DNA of 64,000 bases from NCBI RefSeq assembly GCF_042663885.1, contig NZ_JBHSXV010000001.1; one strand, given 5' to 3'. The notes below the pieces were generated by a model, which was not told the origin of the DNA, did not search any database, and was given only the letters and a program-made list of their open reading frames with translations. Made by a program: the position numbers and the translations under genes. How positions within the stretch are numbered: position 1 is the stretch's first letter; every line of letters starts with the position of its first letter. This DNA comes from Aquipuribacter hungaricus. Lineage in GTDB: Bacteria; Actinomycetota; Actinomycetes; Actinomycetales; JBBAYJ01. Positions 51,979 to 60,471 of the stretch are shown piece after piece.

Positions 51979-52359
51979 GTGCCGTCGTCTGACGTGGGCC
52001 TGCCCGCCGGGCGCCGCCTGAGGCGCAGCCCGGACATCACCGCCGTCGTGCGCCGCGGCCGCCGGGTCCGTGCGGGCGGGCTCGTCGTGCACGGCAGGCG
52101 CCGCGAGGCCGTCGACGGCACCCACCCGACCGGTCCACGGGTGGCGTTCGTCGCCCCCCGCACCTGCGGGCCGGCCGTCCGGCGCAACCGGACCCGTCGT
52201 CGGGTCCAGGAGCAGCTGCAGGCGATGGTGCGCGGCGGGACCCTGGACGCCGACGTGGACCTCGTGGTCCGCCTGCTGCCCGAGGCCACCGGGGCGTCCA
52301 CGCCCGAGCTCGGTGCCTGGCTGGCCGCCGCGCTGCGGAAGCTGGGGGTGCACCGGTGA
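51979..52359 (+). CDS. rnpA: Ribonuclease P protein component
   Basis: The 126-residue basic protein supports the catalytic RNA in trimming tRNA 5' ends. Recognisable parts are RRLRRSPDITAVVRRGRRVRAGGLVVHGRR and the RNR motif in AVRRNRTRRRVQEQL, both RNA-contacting. GTG 51979 is the first start in frame; GTG 51994 (VGLPAGRRLRRS) is equally possible and gives the usual RnpA beginning. The stop overlaps the yidD start (GTGA). Confidence 0.93.
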   Translation: MPSSDVGLPAGRRLRRSPDITAVVRRGRRVRAGGLVVHGRRREAVDGTHPTGPRVAFVAPRTCGPAVRRNRTRRRVQEQLQAMVRGGTLDADVDLVVRLLPEATGASTPELGAWLAAALRKLGVHR

Positions 52360-52655
52360 CCGCACCGCCCCCGACGGGCCTCCGCCGGGCCGGCCGGCTG
52401 CTGTGGCTCGCGCCCCGCGAGGCCGTGGTCCTCGTGCTGCGGCTCTACCAGCTCACCCTGTCGCCGCTGCTCGGTCCTGTCTGTCGGTTCGCGCCCTCGT
52501 GCTCGTCGTACGCTGTGACGGCGGTCCGCCGCTACGGCGTCCTGCACGGCGGCTGGCTCACGGCACGGCGGCTGGCTCGCTGCCACCCCTGGAACGACGG
52601 GGGCTGGGACCCGGTCCCGGAGCGGCCCCACGAGCACAGCACCACGACGTCCTGA
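52356..52655 (+). CDS. yidD: Membrane protein insertion efficiency factor YidD
   Basis: The 99-residue protein has the YidD hallmarks: VLRLYQLTLSPLLGPVCRFAPSCSSYAVTAVRRYGVLHGGWLTARRLARCHPWNDGGWDPVP, with conserved Cys residues and the CRFxPSCSxYA motif. It is thought to aid YidC-dependent insertion from the cytoplasmic face. The start overlaps the rnpA stop, and yidC starts 17 bases after its end. Confidence 0.96.
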   Translation: MTAPPPTGLRRAGRLLWLAPREAVVLVLRLYQLTLSPLLGPVCRFAPSCSSYAVTAVRRYGVLHGGWLTARRLARCHPWNDGGWDPVPERPHEHSTTTS

Positions 52656-52671
52656 GGAGGACCTGGACCGC

Positions 52672-53643
52672 ATGGGCGACTTCTTCGCGAGCCTGCTGTA
52701 CCCGCTGGAGTGGGTGGTCGCCTGGATCATGGTGACCGCGCACACGGGTCTGGAGGCCGTCGGCTTCGACCCCGCGGGCGGGCCGGCGTGGGTGCTGTCC
52801 ATCGTCGCGCTCGTGCTCGTCATCCGCACCGCGCTGATCCCGCTCTTCGTGCGCCAGATCAAGGCGTCGCGGCAGATGCAGATCATCCAGCCGGAGCTGA
52901 AGAAGGTCCAGGACAAGTACCGCGGGAAGAACGACCAGGCCTCCCGCGAGGCGATGACCAAGGAGACGATGGAGCTCTACAAGAGCTCCAAGACGAACCC
53001 GTTCGCCTCGTGCCTGCCGATCCTCCTGCAGATGCCGATCTTCTTCGCGCTGTTCCGCGTGCTCAACGGCATCCGCAGCGGCCGCGGCACCGGGCCGTTC
53101 GACCAGACGCTCGTCGAGCAGGCCCAGCAGGCCCGGATCTTCGGCTCAGAGCTGTCCGCGACGTTCCTCGACCCGACCGGCCCGTGGACCTACCTGGTCG
53201 CCGCGATCCTCGTCGTCGTCATGTGCCTGTCGCAGTTCTACGTGCAGAAGATGCTCATGACGAAGAACATGTCCGCCGCCGCGCTGGACAGCCCGTTCTT
53301 CAAGCAGCAGAAGATGCTGCTCTACATCCTCCCCATCGTCTTCGCGGTCTCCGGCATCGGCTTCCCGATCGGCGTGCTCCTGTACTGGTGCGTGACGAAC
53401 CTCTACTCCGCCGTGCAGCAGACCATCGTCATCCGCAACCTCCCCGCGCCCGGGTCGCCGGCGGAGAAGGAGCTCGAGGCCCGTCGCCTCAAGGCTGCGA
53501 CCCGCAAGTCGGAGCGCACGGGCCGGCCGGTCCACGAGATCCTCGGCAAGCCAGAGCCCTTGCCTGTGGCGGTGGCTGACCCGGTCAAGCGTGCGCAGCC
53601 CAAGCGGCAGCCCAAGAGCAAGCGACGTCCCGGCGCCGCCTGA
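52672..53643 (+). CDS. yidC: Membrane protein insertase YidC
   Basis: The 323-residue product inserts and folds inner-membrane proteins, alone or with SecYEG. It has five main membrane segments, with WVLSIVALVLVIRTALIPLFVRQIKASRQMQ (the hydrophilic-groove Arg), the coiled loop QPELKKVQDKYRGKNDQASREAM, and SCLPILLQMPIFFALFRVL. The basic C-terminal tail (QPKRQPKSKRRPG) binds ribosomes. It is the short Gram-positive type without the large periplasmic domain. ATG 52672 follows GAGGAGG. Confidence 0.97.
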   Translation: MGDFFASLLYPLEWVVAWIMVTAHTGLEAVGFDPAGGPAWVLSIVALVLVIRTALIPLFVRQIKASRQMQIIQPELKKVQDKYRGKNDQASREAMTKETMELYKSSKTNPFASCLPILLQMPIFFALFRVLNGIRSGRGTGPFDQTLVEQAQQARIFGSELSATFLDPTGPWTYLVAAILVVVMCLSQFYVQKMLMTKNMSAAALDSPFFKQQKMLLYILPIVFAVSGIGFPIGVLLYWCVTNLYSAVQQTIVIRNLPAPGSPAEKELEARRLKAATRKSERTGRPVHEILGKPEPLPVAVADPVKRAQPKRQPKSKRRPGAA

Positions 53644-53768
53644 GCCACCCCTCCACCGGCCCGGGGACCCGTCCCCCGGCCCGGTGCGCACCTCCCGGGA
53701 CGGGGCCGACGACACCGCCGTCGCAGACGGCACCGCACCGCCCCGAGGGGCGCACCTGAGGAGGAACC

Positions 53769-54443
53769 GTGGACACCACGGCCGACAGCACGACCGGCGC
53801 CGCCGCACCCGAGGCCGCCGAGGGGGTCTCCGCGACGACGGGCGCGGCGGTCGGGGACCGTCCCGCCGTCACCGCCGACGTGGGCGACGAGGCCACCGAG
53901 GGGACCGGCGCCACCCCCGCACGGGAGGCGCGCGAGCCCCGGGCGCCCCGGCAGGGCGAGCAGTCGAGCAAGCAGAAGCTGCTGGACGCCGAGGGCGACG
54001 CCGCGGCGGACTACCTCGAGGAGCTGCTCGACATCGCCGACCTGGACGGCGACATCGACATCTTCGTGGAGAACGGCCGGGCCAGCGTGGCGGTCCTGGC
54101 CGACGAGGCCGACCCCACCGGCCTGCAGGTGCTCGTCGGTCCCGGCGGGGAGGTCCTCGACGCCCTGCAGGAGCTCACCCGCCTGGCCGCGCAGGCCAAG
54201 ACCGGCGAGCGGAGCCGGCTCCTGCTGGACATCGCCGGCTTCCGCGAGGACCGTCGTAGCACCGCCGCCGGCATCGCGGCCGACGCCGTCAGCCGGGTCC
54301 GGGCCAGCGGCGAGAGCGTGCAGCTGGAGCCGATGCCGGCCTACCAGCGCAAGGCCGTGCACGACGCGGTCGCCGAGGCCGGCCTGCGGAGCGAGTCCGA
54401 CGGCGCCGAGCCGGACCGCTACGTCGTCGTCCACCCCGCCTGA
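53769..54443 (+). CDS. khpB: KhpB/Jag-type RNA-binding protein (KH plus R3H domains)
   Basis: The 224-residue product has an acidic, disordered N-terminal 75 residues, then the conserved AADYLEELLDIADLDGDIDIFVENGRASVAVL, a KH domain with LQVLVGPGGEVLDALQELTRLAAQ (replacing the usual GxxG with GPGG), and an R3H domain ending AYQRKAVHDAVAEAGLRSESDGAEPDRYVVVHP. KhpB proteins bind RNA and influence division in Gram-positives. GTG 53769 follows GAGGAGG. The position between yidC and rsmG is universal. Confidence 0.93.
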   Translation: MDTTADSTTGAAAPEAAEGVSATTGAAVGDRPAVTADVGDEATEGTGATPAREAREPRAPRQGEQSSKQKLLDAEGDAAADYLEELLDIADLDGDIDIFVENGRASVAVLADEADPTGLQVLVGPGGEVLDALQELTRLAAQAKTGERSRLLLDIAGFREDRRSTAAGIAADAVSRVRASGESVQLEPMPAYQRKAVHDAVAEAGLRSESDGAEPDRYVVVHPA

Positions 54444-54482
54444 GCCGTCGGTGACCCAGCGGGTCCTCGCCCCCGTGCACCC

Positions 54483-55124
54483 GTGACGCAGACCCCGGAG
54501 GCCGCACCAGTCCCGCCCGAGGCCGCGGCCGTGTTCGGCGACCGCGTGGACCTCGCCGCGCGGTACGCGGGGCTGCTCGCCACCAGCGGGACCGAGCGAG
54601 GGCTCATCGGTCCTCGCGAGGCCGACCGGCTCTGGGACCGTCACCTGCTCAACTCCGCTGTCGTGGGCGAGCTCGTTCCCGACGGCGCACGGGTCCTCGA
54701 CGTCGGGTCGGGGGCGGGGCTGCCCGGCATCCCGCTCGCCATCGCCCGACCGGACGTGCAGGTGGAGCTCGTCGAGCCGTTGCTGCGCCGGACCTCGTGG
54801 CTCGACGAGGTGCTCGTCGAGCTCGGCCTCACCGGCTCCGTCGTGGTGACCCGCGGCAAGGTCGCCGTCATCGGGCCCCGCCAGGTGGACGTCGTCACGG
54901 CGCGCGCCGTAGCCCCGCTGGAGCGGCTGCTCCCGATGTGCATGCCCCTGCTGCGGCCCGGCGGGGTGCTGCTCGCGCTCAAGGGCGAGCAGGCCCAGAC
55001 CGAGGTCGACGCGGTCGCACGGCAGGCCTCGCGGTGGCGGGTGTCGTCGCTGGACGTGGGACGATGCGGCAGTGGCGTACTGGGAGAAGCGACGACGGTC
55101 GTCGTTGCGCGTCGCTCCGGCTGA
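54483..55124 (+). CDS. rsmG: 16S rRNA (guanine-527-N7)-methyltransferase RsmG
   Basis: The 213-residue enzyme uses S-adenosylmethionine to methylate 16S rRNA. It shows EADRLWDRHLLNSAVVGELVP, the SAM motif VLDVGSGAGLPGIPLAIARPDVQVELVEP, RTSWLDEVLVELGL, and ARAVAPLERLLPMCMPLL...GVLLALKGEQA. GTG 54483 starts the frame. Its last 53 bases overlap the first possible parA start. Loss of rsmG gives low-level streptomycin resistance in other species; the gene here is complete. Confidence 0.96.
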   Translation: MTQTPEAAPVPPEAAAVFGDRVDLAARYAGLLATSGTERGLIGPREADRLWDRHLLNSAVVGELVPDGARVLDVGSGAGLPGIPLAIARPDVQVELVEPLLRRTSWLDEVLVELGLTGSVVVTRGKVAVIGPRQVDVVTARAVAPLERLLPMCMPLLRPGGVLLALKGEQAQTEVDAVARQASRWRVSSLDVGRCGSGVLGEATTVVVARRSG

Positions 55125-56340
55125 TCCCACCTCTGGAGAGGCGTCGAGCGACGGGTCCACCGCCCGACTGACGGCGTCCGACGGCGCCGATAGCGAGTCG
55201 CCGATCACCCCTGTGGGTGCCGTTTCACGTGAAACCGCTCCCGAGACATATGGCGACGACGACGCGGCCGGGGTTTCACGTGAAACGGCGGCTGCGCCGG
55301 TAGCCGCCGTAGCAACCGGCCAGCGCGAGGACAGCACCGACGCACCGGGCGCCACGGCTGCCGCACCGGACGGCCCGGCGGCGGCGCGGACGTCGGTCGA
55401 CCCCCTGTCCGACGAGGAGTGGCGGACCGAGGTCGCGTCAGCCATCCCCACCGCCGGGGACGAGACGCCGCTGGCTCAGGAGATCGCCACCGATGCGCGA
55501 CGTCGGCTGGCGATCCACGGCCGGCAGTTCCCCCCGCCTGCCCACGGCACCCGTGTCTTCACCGTCGCCAACCAGAAGGGTGGCGTGGGCAAGACGACGA
55601 CCGCCGTCAACGTGGCCGCCGCCCTCGCCCAGGGCGGCCTGCGGGTGCTCGTCGTCGACGCCGACCCCCAGGGCAACGCCAGCACGGCCCTGGGGGTCGA
55701 GCACCACGGCGACGTCGCCGGGATCTATGACGTGCTCATGGGCGAGATGACCCTCGCCGAGGTCGTGCAGGACTGCCCGGAGGTCGACGGGGTGACGTGC
55801 GCGCCGGCCACCCTGGACCTGTCCGGCGCGGAGATCGAGCTCGTCCCGGTCGAGGCGCGCGAGTACCGGCTGCGCACGGCGATCGACGCCTACCTGGCCG
55901 AGGTCGCCGAGCCGCCGCACTACGTCCTCATCGACAGCCCGCCCAGCCTCGGCCTGCTGACGCTCAACACCCTGGTGGCCGCCCGCGAGGTGCTGGTGCC
56001 GATCCAGTGCGAGTACTACGCGCTCGAGGGCGTCACGCAGCTCATGCGAACCGTCGACCTGGTCCAGGAGCACCTCAACCCCGAGCTCACGGTGTCGACG
56101 GTGCTGCTCACCATGAACGACCGCCGGACCCGCCTGGCCGCGGACGTGTCCGCGCAGGTCAGGGAGGTGTTCGGCGACCGGGTGCTCCGGACGTCGATCC
56201 CGCGCTCGGTGCGGGTGAGCGAGGCGCCGAGCCACCTGCAGACCGTCATGACCTACGACCCGACGTCCAGCGGCGCGCTCTCGTACCTCGAGGCCGCCCA
56301 GGAGATCGCCACCAGAGGAGCAGCCGCCGATGAGCGATAA
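55072..56340 (+). CDS. parA: Chromosome-partitioning ATPase ParA
   Basis: The ATPase drives origin segregation with ParB. The core begins near residue 160: RVFTVANQKGGVGKTTTAVNVAAALA (deviant Walker A with the signature Lys), VLVVDADPQGNAS, YVLIDSPPSLGLLTLNTL and TVLLTMNDRRTRLAADVSAQVRE. The N-terminal 150 residues are disordered and contain two VSRET pentapeptides, each being a translated parS site. GTG 55072 lies within rsmG; the only other in-frame GTG before the core is 55213, and both place the parS sites in coding sequence. The stop overlaps parB by 11 bases. Confidence 0.93.
   Translation: MAYWEKRRRSSLRVAPADPTSGEASSDGSTARLTASDGADSESPITPVGAVSRETAPETYGDDDAAGVSRETAAAPVAAVATGQREDSTDAPGATAAAPDGPAAARTSVDPLSDEEWRTEVASAIPTAGDETPLAQEIATDARRRLAIHGRQFPPPAHGTRVFTVANQKGGVGKTTTAVNVAAALAQGGLRVLVVDADPQGNASTALGVEHHGDVAGIYDVLMGEMTLAEVVQDCPEVDGVTCAPATLDLSGAEIELVPVEAREYRLRTAIDAYLAEVAEPPHYVLIDSPPSLGLLTLNTLVAAREVLVPIQCEYYALEGVTQLMRTVDLVQEHLNPELTVSTVLLTMNDRRTRLAADVSAQVREVFGDRVLRTSIPRSVRVSEAPSHLQTVMTYDPTSSGALSYLEAAQEIATRGAAADER
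55222..55235. promoter_or_regulatory. parS: parS site 1 (inside parA)
   Basis: GTTTCACGTGAAAC, a perfect match to the universal bacterial parS palindrome core, lies in the N-terminal coding part of parA, about 5.6 kb from oriC. ParB should load here as a CTP-dependent clamp. Confidence 0.95.
55273..55286. promoter_or_regulatory. parS: parS site 2 (inside parA)
   Basis: A second perfect GTTTCACGTGAAAC lies 51 bases downstream of the first, in the same reading frame, so that both read V-S-R-E-T in ParA. Confidence 0.95.
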
Positions 56341-57541
56341 GCGACGAGGGCTCGGCCGCGGGATCGGCGCGCTCATCCCGCCGGCGACGACGGGCAAGCC
56401 CCGGCCCGCGGTCCCCACCGCCCCGCGCGATCGCCCGGTCGACGTCTTCTTCCCCGCCGGCCCCGGTGGGCGCGCTGCAGAGCAGGCCGCCCCTGCCACG
56501 GGCGGGGACAACCCAGCGGCCGACGACGACGCCGGCTCCGGCGCCCCGTCGCAGGGTGCGGTGGCCTCCACCGACGATGCGGACCGGCTCACCGAGCCGC
56601 TGCGCACGGCGGACGACGGGCCTGTCCTCGAGACGCACGACCTCGTCGAGGTCCCCGGGGCCGAGTTCGCGGAGATCCCCGTCGGAGCGGTCCGACCCAA
56701 CTCGTGGCAGCCCCGGCAGGTCTTCGACCAGGACGCGATGGACGAGCTCGAGCACAGCGTGCGCGAGATCGGCGTGCTCCAGCCCGTGGTCGTGCGGCGG
56801 CTGCCCGAGCCCGAGGGCGACGTCGCCTTCGAGCTCATCATGGGCGAGCGACGCTGGCGCGCGAGCACCGCCGCGGGCCTGGCGACCGTGCCGGCGATCA
56901 TCCGGGCCACCGACGACGACGTCATGCTCAGGGACGCGCTGCTGGAGAACCTCCACCGCAGCGAGCTCAACCCGCTCGAGGAGGCCGCGGCCTACCAGCA
57001 GCTGCTCGACGACTTCGGCTGCACCCAGGACGAGCTGTCCCGCCGGATCGGCCGCTCGCGCCCGCAGATCTCCAACACCATCCGGCTGCTGCGGCTCCCG
57101 CCGGCTGTCCAGCGGCGCGTCGCGGCGGGGGTGCTGTCCGCCGGGCACGCCCGCGCGCTGCTCGGCCTCGACGACGCCGGCGCGGCCGAGCGGCTGGCCC
57201 AGCGCATCGTCACCGAGGGCCTGTCGGTCCGGGTCGTCGAGGAGATCGTGTCCTCGCAGGGTGTGCGGCCGGCCCGTGCTGCGCAGCCGCGGGCGGGACG
57301 GCACCTGCCTCTGCTCGACGGGGTCGCCTCACGCCTGTCCGACCGGCTCGACACCCGGGTCAAGGTCGCCCTGGGCAAGAACCGAGGACGGCTCACGGTG
57401 GAGTTCGCGACGGTCGAGGACCTGGACCGCATCCTGGCGGTGCTGGACCCGGGCGGCCCCGGGGTGCTCCAGGGGGGCGGACCTGTGGCGCAGACGTCTG
57501 GCCGCGGGGACGACGGCGTCTCTGAGGACATCGAGGTCTGA
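56330..57541 (+). CDS. parB: Chromosome-partitioning protein ParB
   Basis: The 403-residue protein binds parS, hydrolyses CTP and spreads as a clamp. It starts MSDKRRGLGRGIGALIP (the ParA-interacting start), followed by an acidic linker of about 90 residues. The ParB/Srx CTP-binding domain has IPVGAVRPNSWQPRQVF, VLQPVVVRRL, and MGERRWRAS (GERRxRA box) with ENLHRSELNPLEEA. The helix-turn-helix is TQDELSRRIGRSRPQISNTIRLLRLP. The C-terminal dimer domain ends near VEDLDRILAVLDPG. ATG 56330 overlaps parA. Confidence 0.97.
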   Translation: MSDKRRGLGRGIGALIPPATTGKPRPAVPTAPRDRPVDVFFPAGPGGRAAEQAAPATGGDNPAADDDAGSGAPSQGAVASTDDADRLTEPLRTADDGPVLETHDLVEVPGAEFAEIPVGAVRPNSWQPRQVFDQDAMDELEHSVREIGVLQPVVVRRLPEPEGDVAFELIMGERRWRASTAAGLATVPAIIRATDDDVMLRDALLENLHRSELNPLEEAAAYQQLLDDFGCTQDELSRRIGRSRPQISNTIRLLRLPPAVQRRVAAGVLSAGHARALLGLDDAGAAERLAQRIVTEGLSVRVVEEIVSSQGVRPARAAQPRAGRHLPLLDGVASRLSDRLDTRVKVALGKNRGRLTVEFATVEDLDRILAVLDPGGPGVLQGGGPVAQTSGRGDDGVSEDIEV

Positions 57542-57567
57542 GGCGCGAGCCGCAGGTGAGGCCGCGC

Positions 57568-57581
57568 GTTTCACGTGAAAC
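57568..57581. promoter_or_regulatory. parS: parS site 3 (after parB)
   Basis: A perfect GTTTCACGTGAAAC lies 26 bases after the parB stop, in the gap between the convergent parB and ddl genes. Confidence 0.95.
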
Positions 57582-57646
57582 GCCGCCCGCTCACCAGGTT
57601 CGTCCATCGCTCCGACCGCGGGAGCCGCTCGACCCTGGAGTCGCGC

Positions 57647-57660
57647 GTTTCACGTGGAAC
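57647..57660. promoter_or_regulatory. parS: parS site 4 (one mismatch)
   Basis: GTTTCACGTGGAAC differs from the consensus by one base in the right arm. It lies 25 bases before the end of the minus-strand ddl gene. One mismatch is tolerated in many parS sites. Confidence 0.85.
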
Positions 57661-57685
57661 GTGGCGAAGCCTGGCAGTGGGCCAC

Positions 57686-58633
57686 TCAGCGGCGGAGAGC
57701 CGCCACTGCGAGCGCCCGGTACAGGACGGGCAGGGTCTCCCCCGCCGCCACGACGGCCTGGGGCAGCAGGCTCGTGCCGGTCAGCCCGGGCGAGGTGTTG
57801 ACCTCGAGGAACCACGGGGTGCCGTCCTCGGAGACGATCCAGTCGCTGCGGCTGATCGACGACAGCCCGAGCGTCTCGTGCACGGCCACGGACTCGGCAC
57901 GGAGGCGGTCGAGGACCGCGTCGGGCAGCCGGGCGGGGCTGTGGAACTCCGTCGCGCCGGCCGTGTAGCGCGCCTCGTAGTCGTAGGAGCCGGAGTCGGG
58001 GGCGATCTCCACCGGCGGGAGCGCGCGCGGCCCGGAGCCGTCGTCGACCACCCCGACGGCCACCTCGACCCCGCTGACCAGGCGCTCGACCCGGCAGGCG
58101 GAGTCGTGCCCGAGGGCGGCCATCATGGCCCGGGCCAGGTGCGCCTCGTCGTGCACGACGCCGACACCCAGGCTCGAGCCGCCGTGGACGGGCTTGACCA
58201 CCACGGGCACCGGGAGCGTCCGGGTGACGTGCGGCAGCAGGGCGTCGGCACCCAGGTCGCGCAGCACGCCGTGGGTGAGGGTGACCGACGGGGGCACGCA
58301 CGTCCCGGCGCGGGCCACGACCGCCGCGGTCGACGTCTTGTCCCAGGCCAGCCGGGCGGCGGCGGCGGACGAGCCGACCACCGGCAGCCCGAGCAGCTCG
58401 AGGACCTGCAGCAGCGACCCGTCCTCGCCGCCGGCCCCGTGCAGCACGGGCCAGACGACGTCGGGGCGGCGGCGGGTGACGACGTCCACCAGGTCGGCGC
58501 CGGCGTCGACCGCGGCCGCCTGGACCCCGGCCTCGTGCAGTGCGGCGACGACACGGCGACCGGAGGCCAGGGACACCTCGCGCTCGGCGGACAGCCCGCC
58601 GGCGAGGACGAGCACGTCGAGGTCGGTGCTCAT
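57686..58633 (-). CDS. ddl: D-alanine--D-alanine ligase family protein
   Basis: The 315-residue ATP-grasp enzyme should join two D-Ala for the peptidoglycan stem. It has LAGGLSAEREVSLASGRRV, VWPVLHGAGGEDGSLLQVLELLGLPVVGSSAAAARLAWDKTSTAAVVARAG, VVVKPVHGGSSLGVGVV, and the metal-binding FLEVNTSPGLTGTSLLP. Many genomes also have a second ddl near the recG/thiL genes, so this may be a paralogue. ATG 58633 overlaps the aminotransferase stop (ATGA). It is about 315 residues, slightly short because the central domain is compact. Confidence 0.9.
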   Translation of the reverse strand: MSTDLDVLVLAGGLSAEREVSLASGRRVVAALHEAGVQAAAVDAGADLVDVVTRRRPDVVWPVLHGAGGEDGSLLQVLELLGLPVVGSSAAAARLAWDKTSTAAVVARAGTCVPPSVTLTHGVLRDLGADALLPHVTRTLPVPVVVKPVHGGSSLGVGVVHDEAHLARAMMAALGHDSACRVERLVSGVEVAVGVVDDGSGPRALPPVEIAPDSGSYDYEARYTAGATEFHSPARLPDAVLDRLRAESVAVHETLGLSSISRSDWIVSEDGTPWFLEVNTSPGLTGTSLLPQAVVAAGETLPVLYRALAVAALRR

Positions 58634-59931
58634 GCGGTGTCGGAGGCCGGACGGTCGGCGTGGGCGGGCAGCGTACGGGCGTCGTCGGGGCGCAGCGTGC
58701 TGCCGAACGTCTGGACGAGCTCCTGCTCGGCGGCGACGACCGCGGTCAGCCGTCGCACGCCCTCGACCAGGCGCTCCGGGGTCGGGAAGCAGAACGACAG
58801 GCGGACGTGGTCGCTGCCGCCGCCGTCGGCGTGGAAGGCCGTGCCGGGGACGTAGGCCACCCGCGCGGCGACGGCGCGGGGCAGCATGGCCGCGGCGTCG
58901 ACGCCCTCGGGCAGGCGGACCCAGGTGAAGAAGCCGCCCTCGGGCCGCGTGGCGTGCGCCTGGGGCAGCTGCTGCTCCAGGGCGCCGAGCAGCGCGTCCC
59001 GGCGCTCCCGGTAGGTGCCCCGCAGCACCTTGACGTGGGCGCGCCAGTCGCTGCCCGCCAGGTACGTGGCGACCACGCGCTGGGAGAACATCGACGGGCA
59101 GAGCACCGACGCCTCGGCCGCCAGCACGAGCTTGGCCCGGATGGCGGGGGGCGCCACGGCCCAGCCGACCCGCAGGCCCGGGGCGAAGGTCTTGGAGAAC
59201 GAGCCGAGGTACACGACCCCGCCCGGGTCGAGCGACCGCATGGCCGCCAGCGGCTCGGAGTCGAAGCCGAGCAGGGCGTACGGGTCGTCCTCGATGACGA
59301 GCACTCCGTCGCGCCGGCACTGCTCGAGCAGCTCGACGCGCCGGGCCGCGGACGTGGTGGCCCCGCTGGGGTTCTGGTGGTGGGGCACGACGTACAGCGC
59401 CTTGACGCGCCGCCCCTCGCTCCGTGCCTGGGCCACCGCCGCCGCGACGGCCGCCGGCTCGGCGCCCTGCGGCCCCGTCTCGACGTGCCGGATGTCCGCC
59501 TCGTAGCTGCGCAGCACGCCGAGGGCGCCGACGTAGCTCGGGGACTCGACGAGGACGACGTCGCCCGGGTCGACGAGGATGCGGACGAGGAGGTCCAGCG
59601 CGTGCTGGGACCCGGTGGTGACGACGACGTCGTCGGGGTCGCAGGTGACGCCCACGGTGGTCATGACGTCGACGATCTGCTCCCGGGCAAGGCTGTCACC
59701 TTGACCCGAGCCGTACTGCAGGGCGACGGACGCCTGCTCGGCCGCGCACCGGCGGACGATCTCGGCGACCTCGCCGAGCGGCAGGGCGTCCAGGGTCGGC
59801 ATGCCGCCGGCGAGGCTGACGACCTCGGGGCGGCTGGCGACCGCGAACAGGGCGCGGATCTCGGAGGCGGTCATGCCGACCGCCCGGCGGCTGTACGAGC
59901 CGTGCCAGCGGTCCAGGCGTGTCCCCGACAC
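58630..59931 (-). CDS. PLP-dependent class I/II aminotransferase (LysN/2-aminoadipate type)
   Basis: The 433-residue product is a fold-type I aminotransferase. The PLP Lys is in YLGSFSKTFAPGLRVGW, with VTTGSQHALDLLVRILVDPGDVVLVESPSYVG and VPHHQNPSGATTSAARR around the cofactor site and the start RRAVGMTASEIRALFAVASRPEVVSLAGGMP, typical of 2-aminoadipate transaminases. It lacks the GntR-type winged helix of MocR proteins. GTG 59931 follows GGAGGTGGACG. Coupling to ddl hints at D-amino-acid or cell-wall use, but this is inference. Confidence 0.88.
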   Translation of the reverse strand: MSGTRLDRWHGSYSRRAVGMTASEIRALFAVASRPEVVSLAGGMPTLDALPLGEVAEIVRRCAAEQASVALQYGSGQGDSLAREQIVDVMTTVGVTCDPDDVVVTTGSQHALDLLVRILVDPGDVVLVESPSYVGALGVLRSYEADIRHVETGPQGAEPAAVAAAVAQARSEGRRVKALYVVPHHQNPSGATTSAARRVELLEQCRRDGVLVIEDDPYALLGFDSEPLAAMRSLDPGGVVYLGSFSKTFAPGLRVGWAVAPPAIRAKLVLAAEASVLCPSMFSQRVVATYLAGSDWRAHVKVLRGTYRERRDALLGALEQQLPQAHATRPEGGFFTWVRLPEGVDAAAMLPRAVAARVAYVPGTAFHADGGGSDHVRLSFCFPTPERLVEGVRRLTAVVAAEQELVQTFGSTLRPDDARTLPAHADRPASDTA

Positions 59932-60020
59932 CGTCCACCTCCTCGCGGCCCCGGAGGGCGTCGTGCCGCCGGGCCCGTCCGTGCAGGCGACGGTCGAGTC
60001 TGTCACGGCCGCCACGCGAC

Positions 60021-60054
60021 GGAGCCGCCCCACCCCGGAGGGTGGGACGGCTCC
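60021..60054 (-). terminator. Hairpin after trxA
   Basis: Two 15-base arms (60021-60035 and 60040-60054) pair with a single mismatch around a 4-base loop. It lies 40 bases beyond the trxA stop on the minus strand. Confidence 0.8.
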
Positions 60055-60093
60055 GGTCACGCCTGCGGGCAGCGGGGCCCGCGGCTGGGCTCG

Positions 60094-60417
60094 TCAGCCG
60101 ACGTAGTCCTCGAGCTCCTTGACCAGGCGCGGCTTGGGGTGCGCGCCGACGAGGCTCTTGACCAGCTCGCCGCCCTTGTACACGTTGAGGGTCGGGATGC
60201 TCACCACGCCGTAGGCGGCCGCGGTGCGCGGGTTCTCGTCGGTGTTGACCTTCACCACGGTGATCTTGTCCTTGTACTCCTCGGACAGCTCCTCGAGGAT
60301 CGGGCCGACCTGGCGGCACGGGCCGCACCAGGGCGCCCAGAAGTCGACGAGCACGGGCTTGTCGGACTGGAGGACGTCGCGGTCGAAGTCGGCGTCGGTC
60401 GTGGAGGTGGTGGCCAT
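60094..60417 (-). CDS. trxA: Thioredoxin
   Basis: The 107-residue disulfide reductant has the active site WCGPC in LVDFWAPWCGPCRQVGPIL, the cis-Pro loop SIPTLNVYKGG, and normal length. It is kept reduced by TrxB upstream. The start MATTSTTDADFDRDVLQSDKP is typical of actinobacterial TrxA beside sigM. ATG 60417 lies 54 bases after trxB on the same strand. Confidence 0.97.
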   Translation of the reverse strand: MATTSTTDADFDRDVLQSDKPVLVDFWAPWCGPCRQVGPILEELSEEYKDKITVVKVNTDENPRTAAAYGVVSIPTLNVYKGGELVKSLVGAHPKPRLVKELEDYVG

Positions 60418-60471
60418 GGTGGTGCTCCGTTCTGCGGTGGGGGTGGGACGTGCGCGGGGGTGGTCTGTGCG

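Noticed and set aside
57556..58855. Open frames after parB containing VSRET or FTW segments
   Set aside because: These are translated parS sites in non-coding DNA and antisense shadows of ddl, not genes.
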